From contig JALLAP010003071.1 of NCBI GenBank assembly GCA_036939355.1, positions 1-15,778 on the forward strand: a stretch of DNA of 15,778 nt, given 5' to 3'. The DNA is from Thalassiosira profunda. Its lineage: Eukaryota; Bacillariophyta; Thalassiosirophyceae; Thalassiosirales; Thalassiosiraceae. The position numbers and the translations under genes are program-made. Below are positions 7,801-15,417 of the stretch, in pieces. Numbering within the stretch: position 1 is the first letter of the stretch; each line of letters begins with the position of its first letter. Under the pieces are notes generated by a model. That model was not told the DNA's origin. It made no database searches and was given only the letters and a program-made list of their open reading frames with translations.

Positions 7801-10800
7801 CGCCTTGCGCAATTTGGCCTCGTCGGCCTCCATCGCGAAGTCCTTGGCGACGACGTTCTTGGCCGTGATGCACGCGATGCTCACGCTCCGCTCGACGACC
7901 GGCTGGATGATCTCCCGGATCGCCCGATCGACGGCCACGGGCACGGCCTTCCCCAACAAGTCGGCGGTGACGTGGGCGGCGAGGGGGCCGCCGCGCACGG
8001 CGTGGAACAGCTGGGGGAGGTTGGGGTTGACGTTCACGTACGCGGCCAGATTCGGGATGACGGTCGATTGCGGATCGTTGTCGCCCTCGGAGGAGGACTT
8101 GGCGGAATCGCCCCCCGTCGACGCGGCGCCAGAGCCCGGGGCGGGGCCGGCGAGCATCGCCCCCGCCGCCTGGAGGGCCAATCCCTGGCCCGCCGCGTCC
8201 TTGGAGGGGGTCGGGGCGGCCGCCGCGGACGACGCCTTGAGGTTGAAGTCGGGATTGCGCTCCTTGACGGGGGGCACCCTCCTACCGAGATCGGCGTACC
8301 CCGTCTTGGGCACGTCCTCGAGCCGCAGCCCCAGGTTCTTGCAGAGCACCTCCACCTCGAACTTGATGTTCATCTTCAGGTCGTCGACGTCGTACAGCGC
8401 CCGGAACACGCCGAGCAATCCCATGAGCCAGGGGTTGGGCGGGCGGAAGACGACCGAGTTCTTCGCCCCCTCGAGGATCTTGGCGACGAAGGGAGTCACC
8501 GCAATCAGCATCCCCGTCTCGTACCCCTGAAACAGGAGCTCCTTGCAGTCGAGCATGATCTGCAGGATGGGCCGGTTGCGCGCCAACGTGATCTGGCCGA
8601 GCCAGCTCCCCAAATTCTTGAGGAGGGACCGCTCCGAGGTGGACGTGGTGATCTTCTGGCTCCGCAGGAGCTTTCCGACGTTCACATAGACGCTGGCCAG
8701 GATGGCGTCGACCAAGCCCCGCCCATAGTCGCCGAGGTTGTCGAGGAAGCTCAGATAGAGTCCGTGGAAGTTGGGCTGGGTGGAGATGCGCTTCACGACG
8801 AGGTAGTTGCCGAGCCAGCCGAAGTAGCGCCGGTCGAGGGCCTCGCGCAGTTCGCGGGATTTGGACTCGACGTTCGACATGGACAGGTTGTTGATGAGGA
8901 ACTGGACGCGGTCGAGGATGGCGTCGGGCGGGGGCTCGTTGGCCGCGGCCGCGGCGGCCTTGTCCTTGCCCTCCTTGTTCCCCTCCTTGCTTTCCTCGTC
9001 GTCCTTGGAGGAGGCCTCGCCGCCCTCCTTCGACGGAACGGGGGCGTTGACCGCCCGTCCCAGCCCCGGGCCGAAGGCGGCCTTGCGGGGCTTCGCGGGC
9101 TCCTTGTGCGGGACGGCCGGCGCCGGGAGGTCGAGCGCGGCGGGCCCCCCGGCCGCGAACGCGGCCCCGGCGCCCCCGGCCGTCGAGGTTGCGCCAAAGC
9201 CAGCGAGGGCCGGGCCCGTCCGCCCGGGCTTGAGGGGGACGCTGATCTCCCCGCCCAGCGGCACGTTCAATGCGACGTTGGGTCCTACGCCGCTGCCGGC
9301 CTCGCCGCCGCTTGGTCCCGAGGCGGCGTCCGACGCGGTCGCCCCCGCGGCGGCACTGCTGCCGGCGGCGCTCGTCCCCCCGTCCTCGCACGCCGCCTCG
9401 ATCTCGGCCACCAAGCTCCCGTAGCCCTCGCGCAAATGGGGAATCTGGACGATGTGCGAACAGTACTGCGGCCACTCGTGCAATCGGGCCTTGAACTGCT
9501 CGAGCGCGAACATTCCAAATCTGAACATCTTGCCGCTCTGCGGGCTCTGGTTGGGATCCTTCCTTAAGGCCTCGAGGATGTACCGCAGCGCAATCCCGAG
9601 CGTGATGCTGCTCACGAGCTGCTCCCGAATCAGCAGGCCGAAGAGGATGCCCGTGATGCGCAATTCCTTCTCGGGGTACTTGGAAAAGAAGCGATACTCG
9701 TCGAACAGGTTGTGGATCATGCACGCGAAAATGTCGTTCTCGCGCTGGCTCCCGCTGGCCTTGAAGGCCTTGAGCGTCTCGACGACTTGGCGGGCCGATT
9801 CCTCCGACGCGTAAATCTGCTGGAAGTACTGGTTGGCCCGCTCCTCGACGTCGTCCGCGGACGCGGGGGGTGGTGTGGTGGGCTGGGCCCGGGGCTGCAG
9901 CGGTCCCGGCGGGGGCGACGGGCCGCCGACCATGGGCCCCAGCTCGGGATGGCGGCCCACCACCGCGTCGGTGATGGCCCGGACGCTCTCCCCCAGCGTG
10001 ATCACCTTGCCGGCCGGGGCGGGCATGCGGCTCGCCATCGCCTCGGCGTCCAATCCCCTTAGGAACTGGAGGGTCGTCCCCACATTCTCCAGGCTCGCGA
10101 GGGGCTTGGTCCTCCGGGCCGCCGCCGAGGCGAAGGCCTTGCTCAGGAAGGTGATGAGGGCGAGGGCGAACATGTTCCGGTCGTTCCCGTTCTCCCCCGC
10201 GCGCTGCCACCGATCCTCGAGCCAGGGCCGGAGCTGGAGCATGCCGTTGTCGGCCATGACGTAGGCGACGGTGAGGCTGAAGTCCGGATCCTTGTTCCCG
10301 CTGAGGAGGGAGGTGATGGCCGTTTCGGGGGAGGGGAGGACCCGGACCACGCCAATAATGTGGACGATGGTCTGGTAGCGATGGTTGGGGGAATCGTTTG
10401 CCGTGCTCCGCCACGCCTCGATGCACGCGGCCGCGACGGTGTTCTGGCTGATCCCCCACAATCGCCGCAATGCCCCCGGCAGGTTTCTAACCGTCGTGTG
10501 GGGGTTGCCGTGGAGGCCCGTCGGCTTGAAGAACATGGGGATCAATTCGCGCATGAGCTCGCCCTTCATGGCCATCCCGGCCTTGGCGCGGGCCTCGGCC
10601 GCCAATCGTCCCTCCTCGGACTGGGCCGCCTCGGCGTTCCGGCCCACGGACAGCTGCAGTCGGACCAGGGCGCAGAGGATGATTTCGGGACACGACAGGA
10701 GGCCCACGATGAAGACCTCCCGGACCGGCTGCTGGAGGGCCTTGTCGTCCGACAGGTGGAGCAGCCGCTGGAGGACCCGGGCCGACGCCCACCCCCGGGG

Positions 10801-11502
10801 ATTGGCGCACGTGGGCGACGCGACCGACGTCCCGTCGACGAAGACGGTCCCGGCGTCCAACGCCTCCTCGCCGTCGAGGGCGAAGGCGTACACGTTCGGG
10901 GGGCACTGCAACAAATTGGCCAGGAGGCTCAGCTGCCCCGCCCGATTGGCCCACGCGGACGTCACCGTCTCGAGCGCCAGCTGCTCCGCCTTCGGCGCTG
11001 CCCCCGCCCTATAAAGCGCCAGGAGCACCTCCAGGTGCCTTCCATCTCTCACCTTGAATTCGGGAAAGTCGAACGACCGCCCCACCGCCTCCCAATCGAG
11101 GTGGGCCAGCTCCCCCTGCAGCACCTGTCGCACGGCCTCCAAATTCCACTCCCCAAAATTGGGATTGGCCGCGGCAAACGTCGGATCGTCCAAGAACGCC
11201 CCCATGAACGCCGCGCCCAGACTGCCCGCCTTCTCCTTCTGCGCGGGCGTCGGGGCCTGTAGGGTGACGGTGTTTTCGGGGGGCGCCGTCCCCGCCGCGG
11301 CGAAGAAGTGGATGAGGCGGGCCACGCAGCCCTCGTTCCACGCCCCCAATGCCCCGGGGGCGGCATTGGTGCCGAGGCCGGGGGGCAATTGCTGGGACAC
11401 CCGCCGGAGGGCCTCCCGCAGCGTGGCGGGGGAGGCGGTGCAGGCCGGGCCGAGGTCGACGAGGACCTTGACGAGGGCGGCGCCGTCGGGCAGGGAGGCC
11501 AT
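4801..11502 (-). CDS. NOT1: CCR4-NOT complex scaffold subunit 1 (NOT1/CNOT1)
   Basis: A single intron-free frame of 2233 residues, close to animal (~2370) and yeast (~2110) NOT1. NOT1 is the scaffold on which the deadenylases and other subunits of the CCR4-NOT mRNA-decay complex assemble. Regions in order: an N-terminal helical HEAT-like part (1-540); a MIF4G-like module matching the TTP-binding region (~550-695, YFQQIYASEESARQ, FDEYRFFSKYPEKEL); an Ala/Gly/Pro/Lys low-complexity linker (~695-855); the CAF1-binding MIF4G (~857-1070, with SLLKNLGSWLGQITLARN and FEVEVLCKNLGL); DUF3819, the CNOT9-binding bundle (~1164-1270); and the NOT-module C-terminal domain (~1880-2210, SHRMFLSNLL, NVIPENCVQLRNLILSAIP). 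The start is the ATG at 11502-11500, with A at -3 and G at +4; the longer upstream frame would need GTG. The stop is TAG at 4803-4801. Codon third positions are overwhelmingly G/C. Confidence 0.96.
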   Translation of the reverse strand: MASLPDGAALVKVLVDLGPACTASPATLREALRRVSQQLPPGLGTNAAPGALGAWNEGCVARLIHFFAAAGTAPPENTVTLQAPTPAQKEKAGSLGAAFMGAFLDDPTFAAANPNFGEWNLEAVRQVLQGELAHLDWEAVGRSFDFPEFKVRDGRHLEVLLALYRAGAAPKAEQLALETVTSAWANRAGQLSLLANLLQCPPNVYAFALDGEEALDAGTVFVDGTSVASPTCANPRGWASARVLQRLLHLSDDKALQQPVREVFIVGLLSCPEIILCALVRLQLSVGRNAEAAQSEEGRLAAEARAKAGMAMKGELMRELIPMFFKPTGLHGNPHTTVRNLPGALRRLWGISQNTVAAACIEAWRSTANDSPNHRYQTIVHIIGVVRVLPSPETAITSLLSGNKDPDFSLTVAYVMADNGMLQLRPWLEDRWQRAGENGNDRNMFALALITFLSKAFASAAARRTKPLASLENVGTTLQFLRGLDAEAMASRMPAPAGKVITLGESVRAITDAVVGRHPELGPMVGGPSPPPGPLQPRAQPTTPPPASADDVEERANQYFQQIYASEESARQVVETLKAFKASGSQRENDIFACMIHNLFDEYRFFSKYPEKELRITGILFGLLIREQLVSSITLGIALRYILEALRKDPNQSPQSGKMFRFGMFALEQFKARLHEWPQYCSHIVQIPHLREGYGSLVAEIEAACEDGGTSAAGSSAAAGATASDAASGPSGGEAGSGVGPNVALNVPLGGEISVPLKPGRTGPALAGFGATSTAGGAGAAFAAGGPAALDLPAPAVPHKEPAKPRKAAFGPGLGRAVNAPVPSKEGGEASSKDDEESKEGNKEGKDKAAAAAANEPPPDAILDRVQFLINNLSMSNVESKSRELREALDRRYFGWLGNYLVVKRISTQPNFHGLYLSFLDNLGDYGRGLVDAILASVYVNVGKLLRSQKITTSTSERSLLKNLGSWLGQITLARNRPILQIMLDCKELLFQGYETGMLIAVTPFVAKILEGAKNSVVFRPPNPWLMGLLGVFRALYDVDDLKMNIKFEVEVLCKNLGLRLEDVPKTGYADLGRRVPPVKERNPDFNLKASSAAAAPTPSKDAAGQGLALQAAGAMLAGPAPGSGAASTGGDSAKSSSEGDNDPQSTVIPNLAAYVNVNPNLPQLFHAVRGGPLAAHVTADLLGKAVPVAVDRAIREIIQPVVERSVSIACITAKNVVAKDFAMEADEAKLRKAARLMVANLAGSLALVTCREPLHASISSHLRTLLVNAMNAAVAGSGGASSAASQPPAVQLRDQETSALDQCVAICSTENLELGCMLIEKAATEKAIRDVDESLADEVNMRKTSREQKGQPYYDTSIFDAGRYPKELPDALRPKPGGLRPDQLAVYDAFQRIPRQPAPSAARPDGPGADPLGADGPPPTAGPGGQLNLTAMNAIALKLNGSVTTLLTTAGPRAPEISLAMIPPEHEIKQLIAAVPRVVAGGGGGTLSSADNDAVLGFAQGIFKQLYEVALAERLRLEALVALLEMTNRLCPQLGRDMGTWATYAPTKTDGQRKLHRAVLLLLVRSNLIQMGDLDAYLAKNANEGRDQVWLEFLILFVRTAVLENIAPPGKMPKMIGVVRGIAALEEGSTEINPAFRKAAARLLEEIRNALTAGDARADGGKGPGAGSGAHLSYEESSSMSPASLRQLRGASLAIAKTSQTFASADPPNAKQLVTEVLVQWLRVQNDAAGNDKIVAQFLQRLGQQFGVGSNDDQTERFLRLSAEVVVESCAKTKGQLDYQAVDGCAKLLAAVTRYMNSGGTPEQVSQQRLALLNKVLGVLARALVTGYEKAKRGGAAWDQRPWFRLLLDLVCELNAPDPALDPIKGGIVGVFGSTFHVVQPLVVPGFSFAWLELISHRMFLSNLLLTKDQKGWGIMHQLLIDLFLFMEPHLRKVELTDAIKKYYDGSLRVILMLVHDFPAFLAAYHLSFCNVIPENCVQLRNLILSAIPKGIPLHDPISRNFKIDQLPEIARAPAILSDVTGPLAPFKAELDGYLRNQQPADFLGKLASHLRKEGKNELDAPKVNSLVLYVGMQGLARLQGGDSSAPAGAISLGRSPEMDVFEKLLDPDGEGDRYHARYVALNAIANQLRYPSSHTHYFSCVMLYLFNETGDEGAKEQITRVLLERLITQRPHPWGLLITFLELIKNAKYKFWSHPFTRCASDIEKVFENVARSCMLPGTAVAATGAGDAQQ

Positions 11503-11967
11503 TTTATTTATATGTGTTCGCCGGGGGCTCGATCCTACCTCCTCCACCTCCTCCTACCAGAGCCCCCCTTGCCGGGCAATTTTCACGCGCAGACTGTCAG
11601 CGCTATTTATATGCGATCTGTGGTATTGGAGAGGAGCGGGTGAGCAAGGGATGGCTTTCGAGGACGACGTGTGATGTGCACGTGCACCAAATCGGCCTCT
11701 CGCTCGTGACCGGCCACTCACTGGCTGACGCTCGATTCCGGCGATGAGAATGTTCCCACCGATCCCAGCGTCTCTCCTGGAGGTGAGGAGGTGCCCGCCG
11801 GTGCTATTGGCTCTTCCAGGTCGGCTGCCACGCCCTCACTCCGCGTTCGGGGTGCTTTCTCTTTTTGCTTGTGCTGCGGTCGGACGACGACAGACGCTTT
11901 TTGCAACTCCTCCTCCCAACTCACAAAAACTCGGCGCGGAGATTGGCGGCCGTGCTCCCTAACATAG
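11503..11967. other. Divergent intergenic promoter region between NOT1 and the DCAF4-like gene
   Basis: These 465 bases separate two start codons facing away from each other. The NOT1 side carries CCAAT and TATA elements (separate entry). On the DCAF4-like side, an ATTGG at 11806-11810 is an inverted CCAAT box about 160 bases from the ATG; no TATA is seen on that side. A GTGAGG at 11783 could begin a 5'-UTR intron, but I cannot pair it with a convincing acceptor. Nothing here looks coding. Confidence 0.5.
11604..11629 (-). promoter_or_regulatory. Putative NOT1 core promoter: CCAAT box plus TATA box
   Basis: Reading the minus strand toward NOT1, CCAAT (11629-11625) is followed 13 bases later by CATATAAATA (11613-11604), a good TATA element. 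A TATA box here would place transcription start near 11575-11582, leaving a 5' UTR of about 75-80 bases before the ATG at 11502. The same ten bases recur at 11514-11505, almost touching the start codon; that copy is badly placed as a TATA box because the transcript would begin inside the coding sequence. Confidence 0.5.
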
Positions 11968-14187
11968 ATGGGCAATCACCGCCGCCGCGGCGGCAAAAAG
12001 GATCGCCCCCGGAGTGGGAGGCAACGCGGGCCGGCGTCGGCGTCGAATGGTGGGTCGGGAAATACCAATAAATCGAAGCTACCGCCCGCCGAGGACAACG
12101 ATGATGATGTCGTCGCACAACTTCGGAGGCAGCGGCAGAAACAGAAGGCGAAGGAGGAAGCAGCGGCGGCTGATACCACGCAAAGCACCGAGGCGGCATC
12201 GGAGGACTTTGTAGCAAAGCCATCATCGAGGAAGGGCGGCTTCCAGTACGATCCCATACGGAAGCGATACTTTCCGCAGTCGACCTTCCGAGCTAACGGA
12301 AACAACGATGTGTGCGTCCAGCGCTTGCAAAAGAAGGGCGCGGATGAAGGTGATGCCTCTGCTAATAGCAAGGGACCTCGCGAATCTGCGCTGATTTATA
12401 GACAAGCACTCGAATCGGATGGCAGCGTGAAGGGTGGGGATTTGCAAAGAGTGGTTTTCCGTGGCACATGTCTGCCGTGCGTTGCTTGGAGATGCGACGA
12501 CAACGCATGCCCATCTGTGGAATGGGGTGCGGAGAGACAAAACACAACTCAAAGTGCTCAGAAGGCAGCTCGCAACAGATATGTCCCTTGTACAGACAGA
12601 TCCATGCTTCTCCTTGCAACGTCTCTGGAATACTGCACAAGTGCCTCGAGGAGGGGCGCGATTGCATCGATGCTCGCTTCCCGGAGCGTGGCGAGAAGAG
12701 GGAAGGTCGTACCAACGCAATCCACATTGGAAATGATACGAGAGGATACGGAGGAATACATGCACCCCTGCGTCGACCTCGAAGAGCGCGCGTCAAATGA
12801 GCAACCGATAGAACCACACAGAGAGCCGATACGTGGGATGCGCGCTCATCATATCGATGGTGCGAAAGATGCGTCCTCTGCATGGTTTTCAATGCTTCAG
12901 CCACTCATGAGACCTCGGCAGCCGGGGAGTTCGACGCTACCTTACGACTGCGAGTGCAAGGAACGTCTCTCTCCAACAACTCCAACTTTTGATATCTTTC
13001 CCAACTACGTCCAAGATCCACTTCCGAGAGTATCCACCGCTATGCCGCGGATGGCGACCATCTCCAACGATGCCATTTTGTATCGAGAATATCATTTGCC
13101 TTCGCACAGACAGCGGGCGTGGGAGCTGAAAAGGTGCCCGAGAATCAAGATTCACGGAGTTCGAATTGCGCCTCTTAGCCCCAGTGCGGTGGGATATTTG
13201 GCATATGATTCGAATAAGGATGAAAGCGAATTCGTCCTACAAAGTGCATACGAACCCACCCAAACATGGAGTGCATCTTACGCTTTGGCTTCTCCCGTCA
13301 ACGATTTTTGTTTTGCAAAGGATCGTGAAGGTCTCCAAGGTGAGGCACACTTGCGGTCAGTTGCTGGTTTTCTTCATAGTATCTCATGCCTGTTATGTGA
13401 TATTTGGGACGCAGATCAAGTTGTTGCGTTTGCTCACAGCGGTGACGGCAAAGCAAGAGCAAGTTTTCTGGATCTGCAGGCGACAAACACAATCTGCAGC
13501 ATTCCGACAACCTCGGAGCCTCTGTGCATTCAATTTGGTAGATATTTTGCTAGCTATCAAGCCTTTCTCGGACACCGCGATGGCTCTGTCTCGATGATAG
13601 ATACTCGGTCTCGAGATGCCCTCTACGCTGCGAATTTCAGTTTGCCGAGTGAATCGTTTGGATCCGCAACTTCGGTACAGCCGATCGTTCGTTGTAATTC
13701 GATAGCCGCGAAGGGGTCGTTCGGGTCTTGTCGTATTTTCGATGTGCGGTGCCTGAGCAATAGCAAACAAACTGCTTCGCAATATCAGCAATCGACAGTA
13801 CTCGAGCTGTCTATTCCTGATTCGATGGTCAACGAAACGAGATCGGTGAGGTGTACAGGCATGGCAATTGACCCCGACGGGAGGATTGTTATCGCCCCGT
13901 ATGCAGGTAGAAGCAACGATGTCCGATTCGCCATGTGGGATTGCAGCACCGGCGCACTCCTTCGCACTTTGAATGTGGGCAGCGTTGGTGATGGCGCAAG
14001 CAACTCTCCTGCCTTGTGTGAATTATCGAGTGTCGTCACTGCCGGCTATGAAATGCTCTGCAAGAGAGATTCTGCGCCAGTGATATCCTGTGAGAATGGC
14101 TCGTGGGGATTGTGGTACAAAACAAACGTATTGGCAAACTCGTCGTCCCCGCCAGAAGCCGGTGGCATCCACCACGTTAGATTTTAG
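11968..14187 (+). CDS. DCAF4-like WD-repeat protein (putative CUL4-DDB1 substrate receptor)
   Basis: A frame of 739 residues, or 714 if the candidate intron at 13340-13414 is removed. After a basic, Gln/Ala-rich N terminus comes GGFQYDPIRKRYFP (residues 90-103), matching the GFYYDPxxxRYF motif at the start of DCAF4 proteins. The C-terminal half follows the degenerate WD propeller of DCAF4 in order: SPVNDFCFAK, GHRDGSVSMIDTR, SFGSCRIFDVR, DVRFAMWDCSTGALLRTL. DCAF4 proteins recruit substrates to the CUL4-DDB1 ubiquitin ligase; that role is inferred from the family. The start is certain: a TAG stands in frame directly before the ATG. It is longer than the animal protein (~495 residues) because of the N terminus and a Cys/Arg-containing region (~155-330) that I cannot assign. 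Codon use is far less GC-biased than in NOT1 next door. Another DCAF4-related WD protein remains possible. Confidence 0.75.
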   Translation: MGNHRRRGGKKDRPRSGRQRGPASASNGGSGNTNKSKLPPAEDNDDDVVAQLRRQRQKQKAKEEAAAADTTQSTEAASEDFVAKPSSRKGGFQYDPIRKRYFPQSTFRANGNNDVCVQRLQKKGADEGDASANSKGPRESALIYRQALESDGSVKGGDLQRVVFRGTCLPCVAWRCDDNACPSVEWGAERQNTTQSAQKAARNRYVPCTDRSMLLLATSLEYCTSASRRGAIASMLASRSVARRGKVVPTQSTLEMIREDTEEYMHPCVDLEERASNEQPIEPHREPIRGMRAHHIDGAKDASSAWFSMLQPLMRPRQPGSSTLPYDCECKERLSPTTPTFDIFPNYVQDPLPRVSTAMPRMATISNDAILYREYHLPSHRQRAWELKRCPRIKIHGVRIAPLSPSAVGYLAYDSNKDESEFVLQSAYEPTQTWSASYALASPVNDFCFAKDREGLQGEAHLRSVAGFLHSISCLLCDIWDADQVVAFAHSGDGKARASFLDLQATNTICSIPTTSEPLCIQFGRYFASYQAFLGHRDGSVSMIDTRSRDALYAANFSLPSESFGSATSVQPIVRCNSIAAKGSFGSCRIFDVRCLSNSKQTASQYQQSTVLELSIPDSMVNETRSVRCTGMAIDPDGRIVIAPYAGRSNDVRFAMWDCSTGALLRTLNVGSVGDGASNSPALCELSSVVTAGYEMLCKRDSAPVISCENGSWGLWYKTNVLANSSSPPEAGGIHHVRF
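13340..13414 (+). other. Candidate 75-base phase-1 intron in the DCAF4-like gene
   Basis: The sequence AAG|GTGAGG at 13340 and GACGCAG| at 13414 bound 75 bases without an in-frame stop, so the gene reads through whether or not it is spliced. The length fits the 76-82-base introns of the chromatin gene. The 25 residues encoded inside (G458 to A482) look out of place, and removing them joins VNDFCFAKDREGLQ to DQVVAFAHSG, which lines up without a gap against the equivalent strand pair of animal DCAF4 as I remember it. There is a pyrimidine-rich stretch (GGTTTTCTTC), but no clear CTNAC branch site. Confidence 0.55.
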
Positions 14188-14341
14188 TGCCCATGGTTAC
14201 AGGTATCCTACTCGATTCATTTATCCAATCAAAGCTACAGCAGACTACTCCTACACACCCCTAATTGTATTGTTGCATTTGGGTTCCCCCATCTAGACAT
14301 CCCCCCCCTTCACTGCACTCCTCTCATCTCGACAATCCGCA

Positions 14342-15196
14342 TTAGAATATGTCAATCTCGCACTCCCCCTCGTTGATGGAGCTAACGTCCAGCTCTGTTT
14401 GCAATTTCTCCATAGTCTGGGCGTGTGCCGCCTCGTCATCGCGGATGGCCACGAATACGTCGTAGAGATTGTTGATCTCCGGGCGGCGAAGCTCGCACTC
14501 CGTCTGAAACTCATCGAACATATACATATCGCCATCGACGTAATAATCGATCGCCGCCCGGGGGGCCGGCAGCTTCTTCAATTCCTCCGCGTTCTCCTTC
14601 AGATATTCGTCGTAGGTCGCGAAGGCGTGCTCCTCCACGTCCTGGTTGAGGTTGTACGCCTCAACGGGATTGAGCAAATACAGGAAGATCACCAGGGCGT
14701 AATACCCAAAGGCGATGTGCTGCGCGAGGAACCTATCCAAGAAGTTGGCGTCCCCGCCCAATTCCTCCATGATGAGCAAATGGTGCATCTCGTTCCAGCT
14801 CTCGGCGAAGTGGAGCTTGAGGTACTTGGCGCGGCGCCACCGCCCCAGCGTCTCGTAGAGGTGGAGGACGGAGAGGTAGGAGAAGTAGGGGACGCGGGCG
14901 ATGGTTTCGAGGGCGTAAAATCTTGCGTAGGCTCGGTCCTCGCCGGCGAAAAACGTGTCGAAGATGGCGCCCTTGAGGAAGCCGACGGCGAAGCGGTTGG
15001 CGTCCTTGACGGTGTCGCTGAGGGGGGAGCCGAAGCGGGTGGAGGGGTTGGTGTCGAGCTTCTCCTCGGGCGCGGGGACGTCGGCGGAGAGGGCCGTGCG
15101 GGGTCGGTGCATCGCCGGCGAGTGGGAGAAGGAGGCGCCTTGGCGGGCGCACGCCGCGAGGCACGACGCGAGGAGGGCGAGGCGGTGGCGGGGCAT
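14342..15196 (-). CDS. PTOX: Plastid terminal oxidase (plastoquinol:O2 oxidase)
   Basis: A protein of 284 residues from the alternative-oxidase diiron family. PTOX oxidises plastoquinol and reduces oxygen to water at the thylakoid, serving carotenoid desaturation, chlororespiration and redox safety. All six iron ligands are visible: E97 (LETIARVPYF), E136 and H139 (ESWNEMHHLLIMEELGG), E188 (VEEHAF), E255 and H258 (RDDEAAH). The spacing of the first four equals that of the plant enzyme. The PTOX-specific segment is present as YYVDGDMYMFDEFQT, which separates it from mitochondrial AOX. The N terminus (MPRHRLALLASCLAACARQGAS, then F) looks like a signal peptide followed by a transit peptide, as in secondary red plastids. 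The start is the ATG at 15196-15194; the longer frame needs TTG. It converges on the DCAF4-like gene with a gap of 154 bases. No intron is seen. Confidence 0.95.
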   Translation of the reverse strand: MPRHRLALLASCLAACARQGASFSHSPAMHRPRTALSADVPAPEEKLDTNPSTRFGSPLSDTVKDANRFAVGFLKGAIFDTFFAGEDRAYARFYALETIARVPYFSYLSVLHLYETLGRWRRAKYLKLHFAESWNEMHHLLIMEELGGDANFLDRFLAQHIAFGYYALVIFLYLLNPVEAYNLNQDVEEHAFATYDEYLKENAEELKKLPAPRAAIDYYVDGDMYMFDEFQTECELRRPEINNLYDVFVAIRDDEAAHAQTMEKLQTELDVSSINEGECEIDIF

Positions 15197-15417
15197 GGCG
15201 GGCGGGATATTGCTGATGCGTGGGAGGGCGCCGCGGCGGTTATGAACGAGGCCCAATCAAAAGCGTTCCCTTTGGATCTTGCAAATCCTGCACAGGAAGT
15301 GTCCGATTGCTGTCCGACTTCCTTCTCCCCCCAACACACTCGACCTCATCGGACATTCAGACGTCCAGAAGTGAGCCAGTCCCCCACGCCCGCCGAGCCT
15401 TGCACGGTGCTATCGCC
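15197..15417. promoter_or_regulatory. Divergent promoter between PTOX and the mitochondrial-type gene
   Basis: These 221 bases between two opposed ATGs must hold both promoters. No TATA box is seen. A CCAAT box lies at 15253-15257. A 7-base motif TGTCCGA occurs at 15300-15306 and 15311-15317 (11 bases apart, one helical turn) and inverted at 15349-15355. The first pair is framed by GGAAGT (15295-15300) and ACTTCC (15317-15322). This arrangement suggests a binding site for a regulator acting on one or both genes; the factor is unknown. Confidence 0.4.

Noticed and set aside
4915..9567. A 1550-codon open frame on the plus strand
   Set aside because: It lies antisense to NOT1 and is a by-product of GC-rich third positions, which make stops rare. 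Its product is a monotonous Glu/Arg/Gly/Leu/Val-rich sequence with no recognisable domain.
8282..10459. A 725-codon minus-strand frame overlapping NOT1
   Set aside because: Another shifted frame of NOT1; Arg/Gly/Pro-dominated and explained by codon bias.
11503..11547. A 15-codon N-terminal extension of NOT1
   Set aside because: It would start at GTG and runs through the AT-rich 5' flank. The ATG at 11502 has A at -3 and G at +4 and is the credible eukaryotic start.
12434..12800. Alternative forward frames (100 and 110 codons) within the DCAF4-like gene
   Set aside because: Neither gave a recognisable match and no splice sites join them convincingly to the main frame, which is uninterrupted here. 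I keep the doubt as a finding.
15197..15256. A 20-codon N-terminal extension of PTOX
   Set aside because: It would start at TTG and would bury the signal-peptide-like leader that begins at the ATG at 15196.
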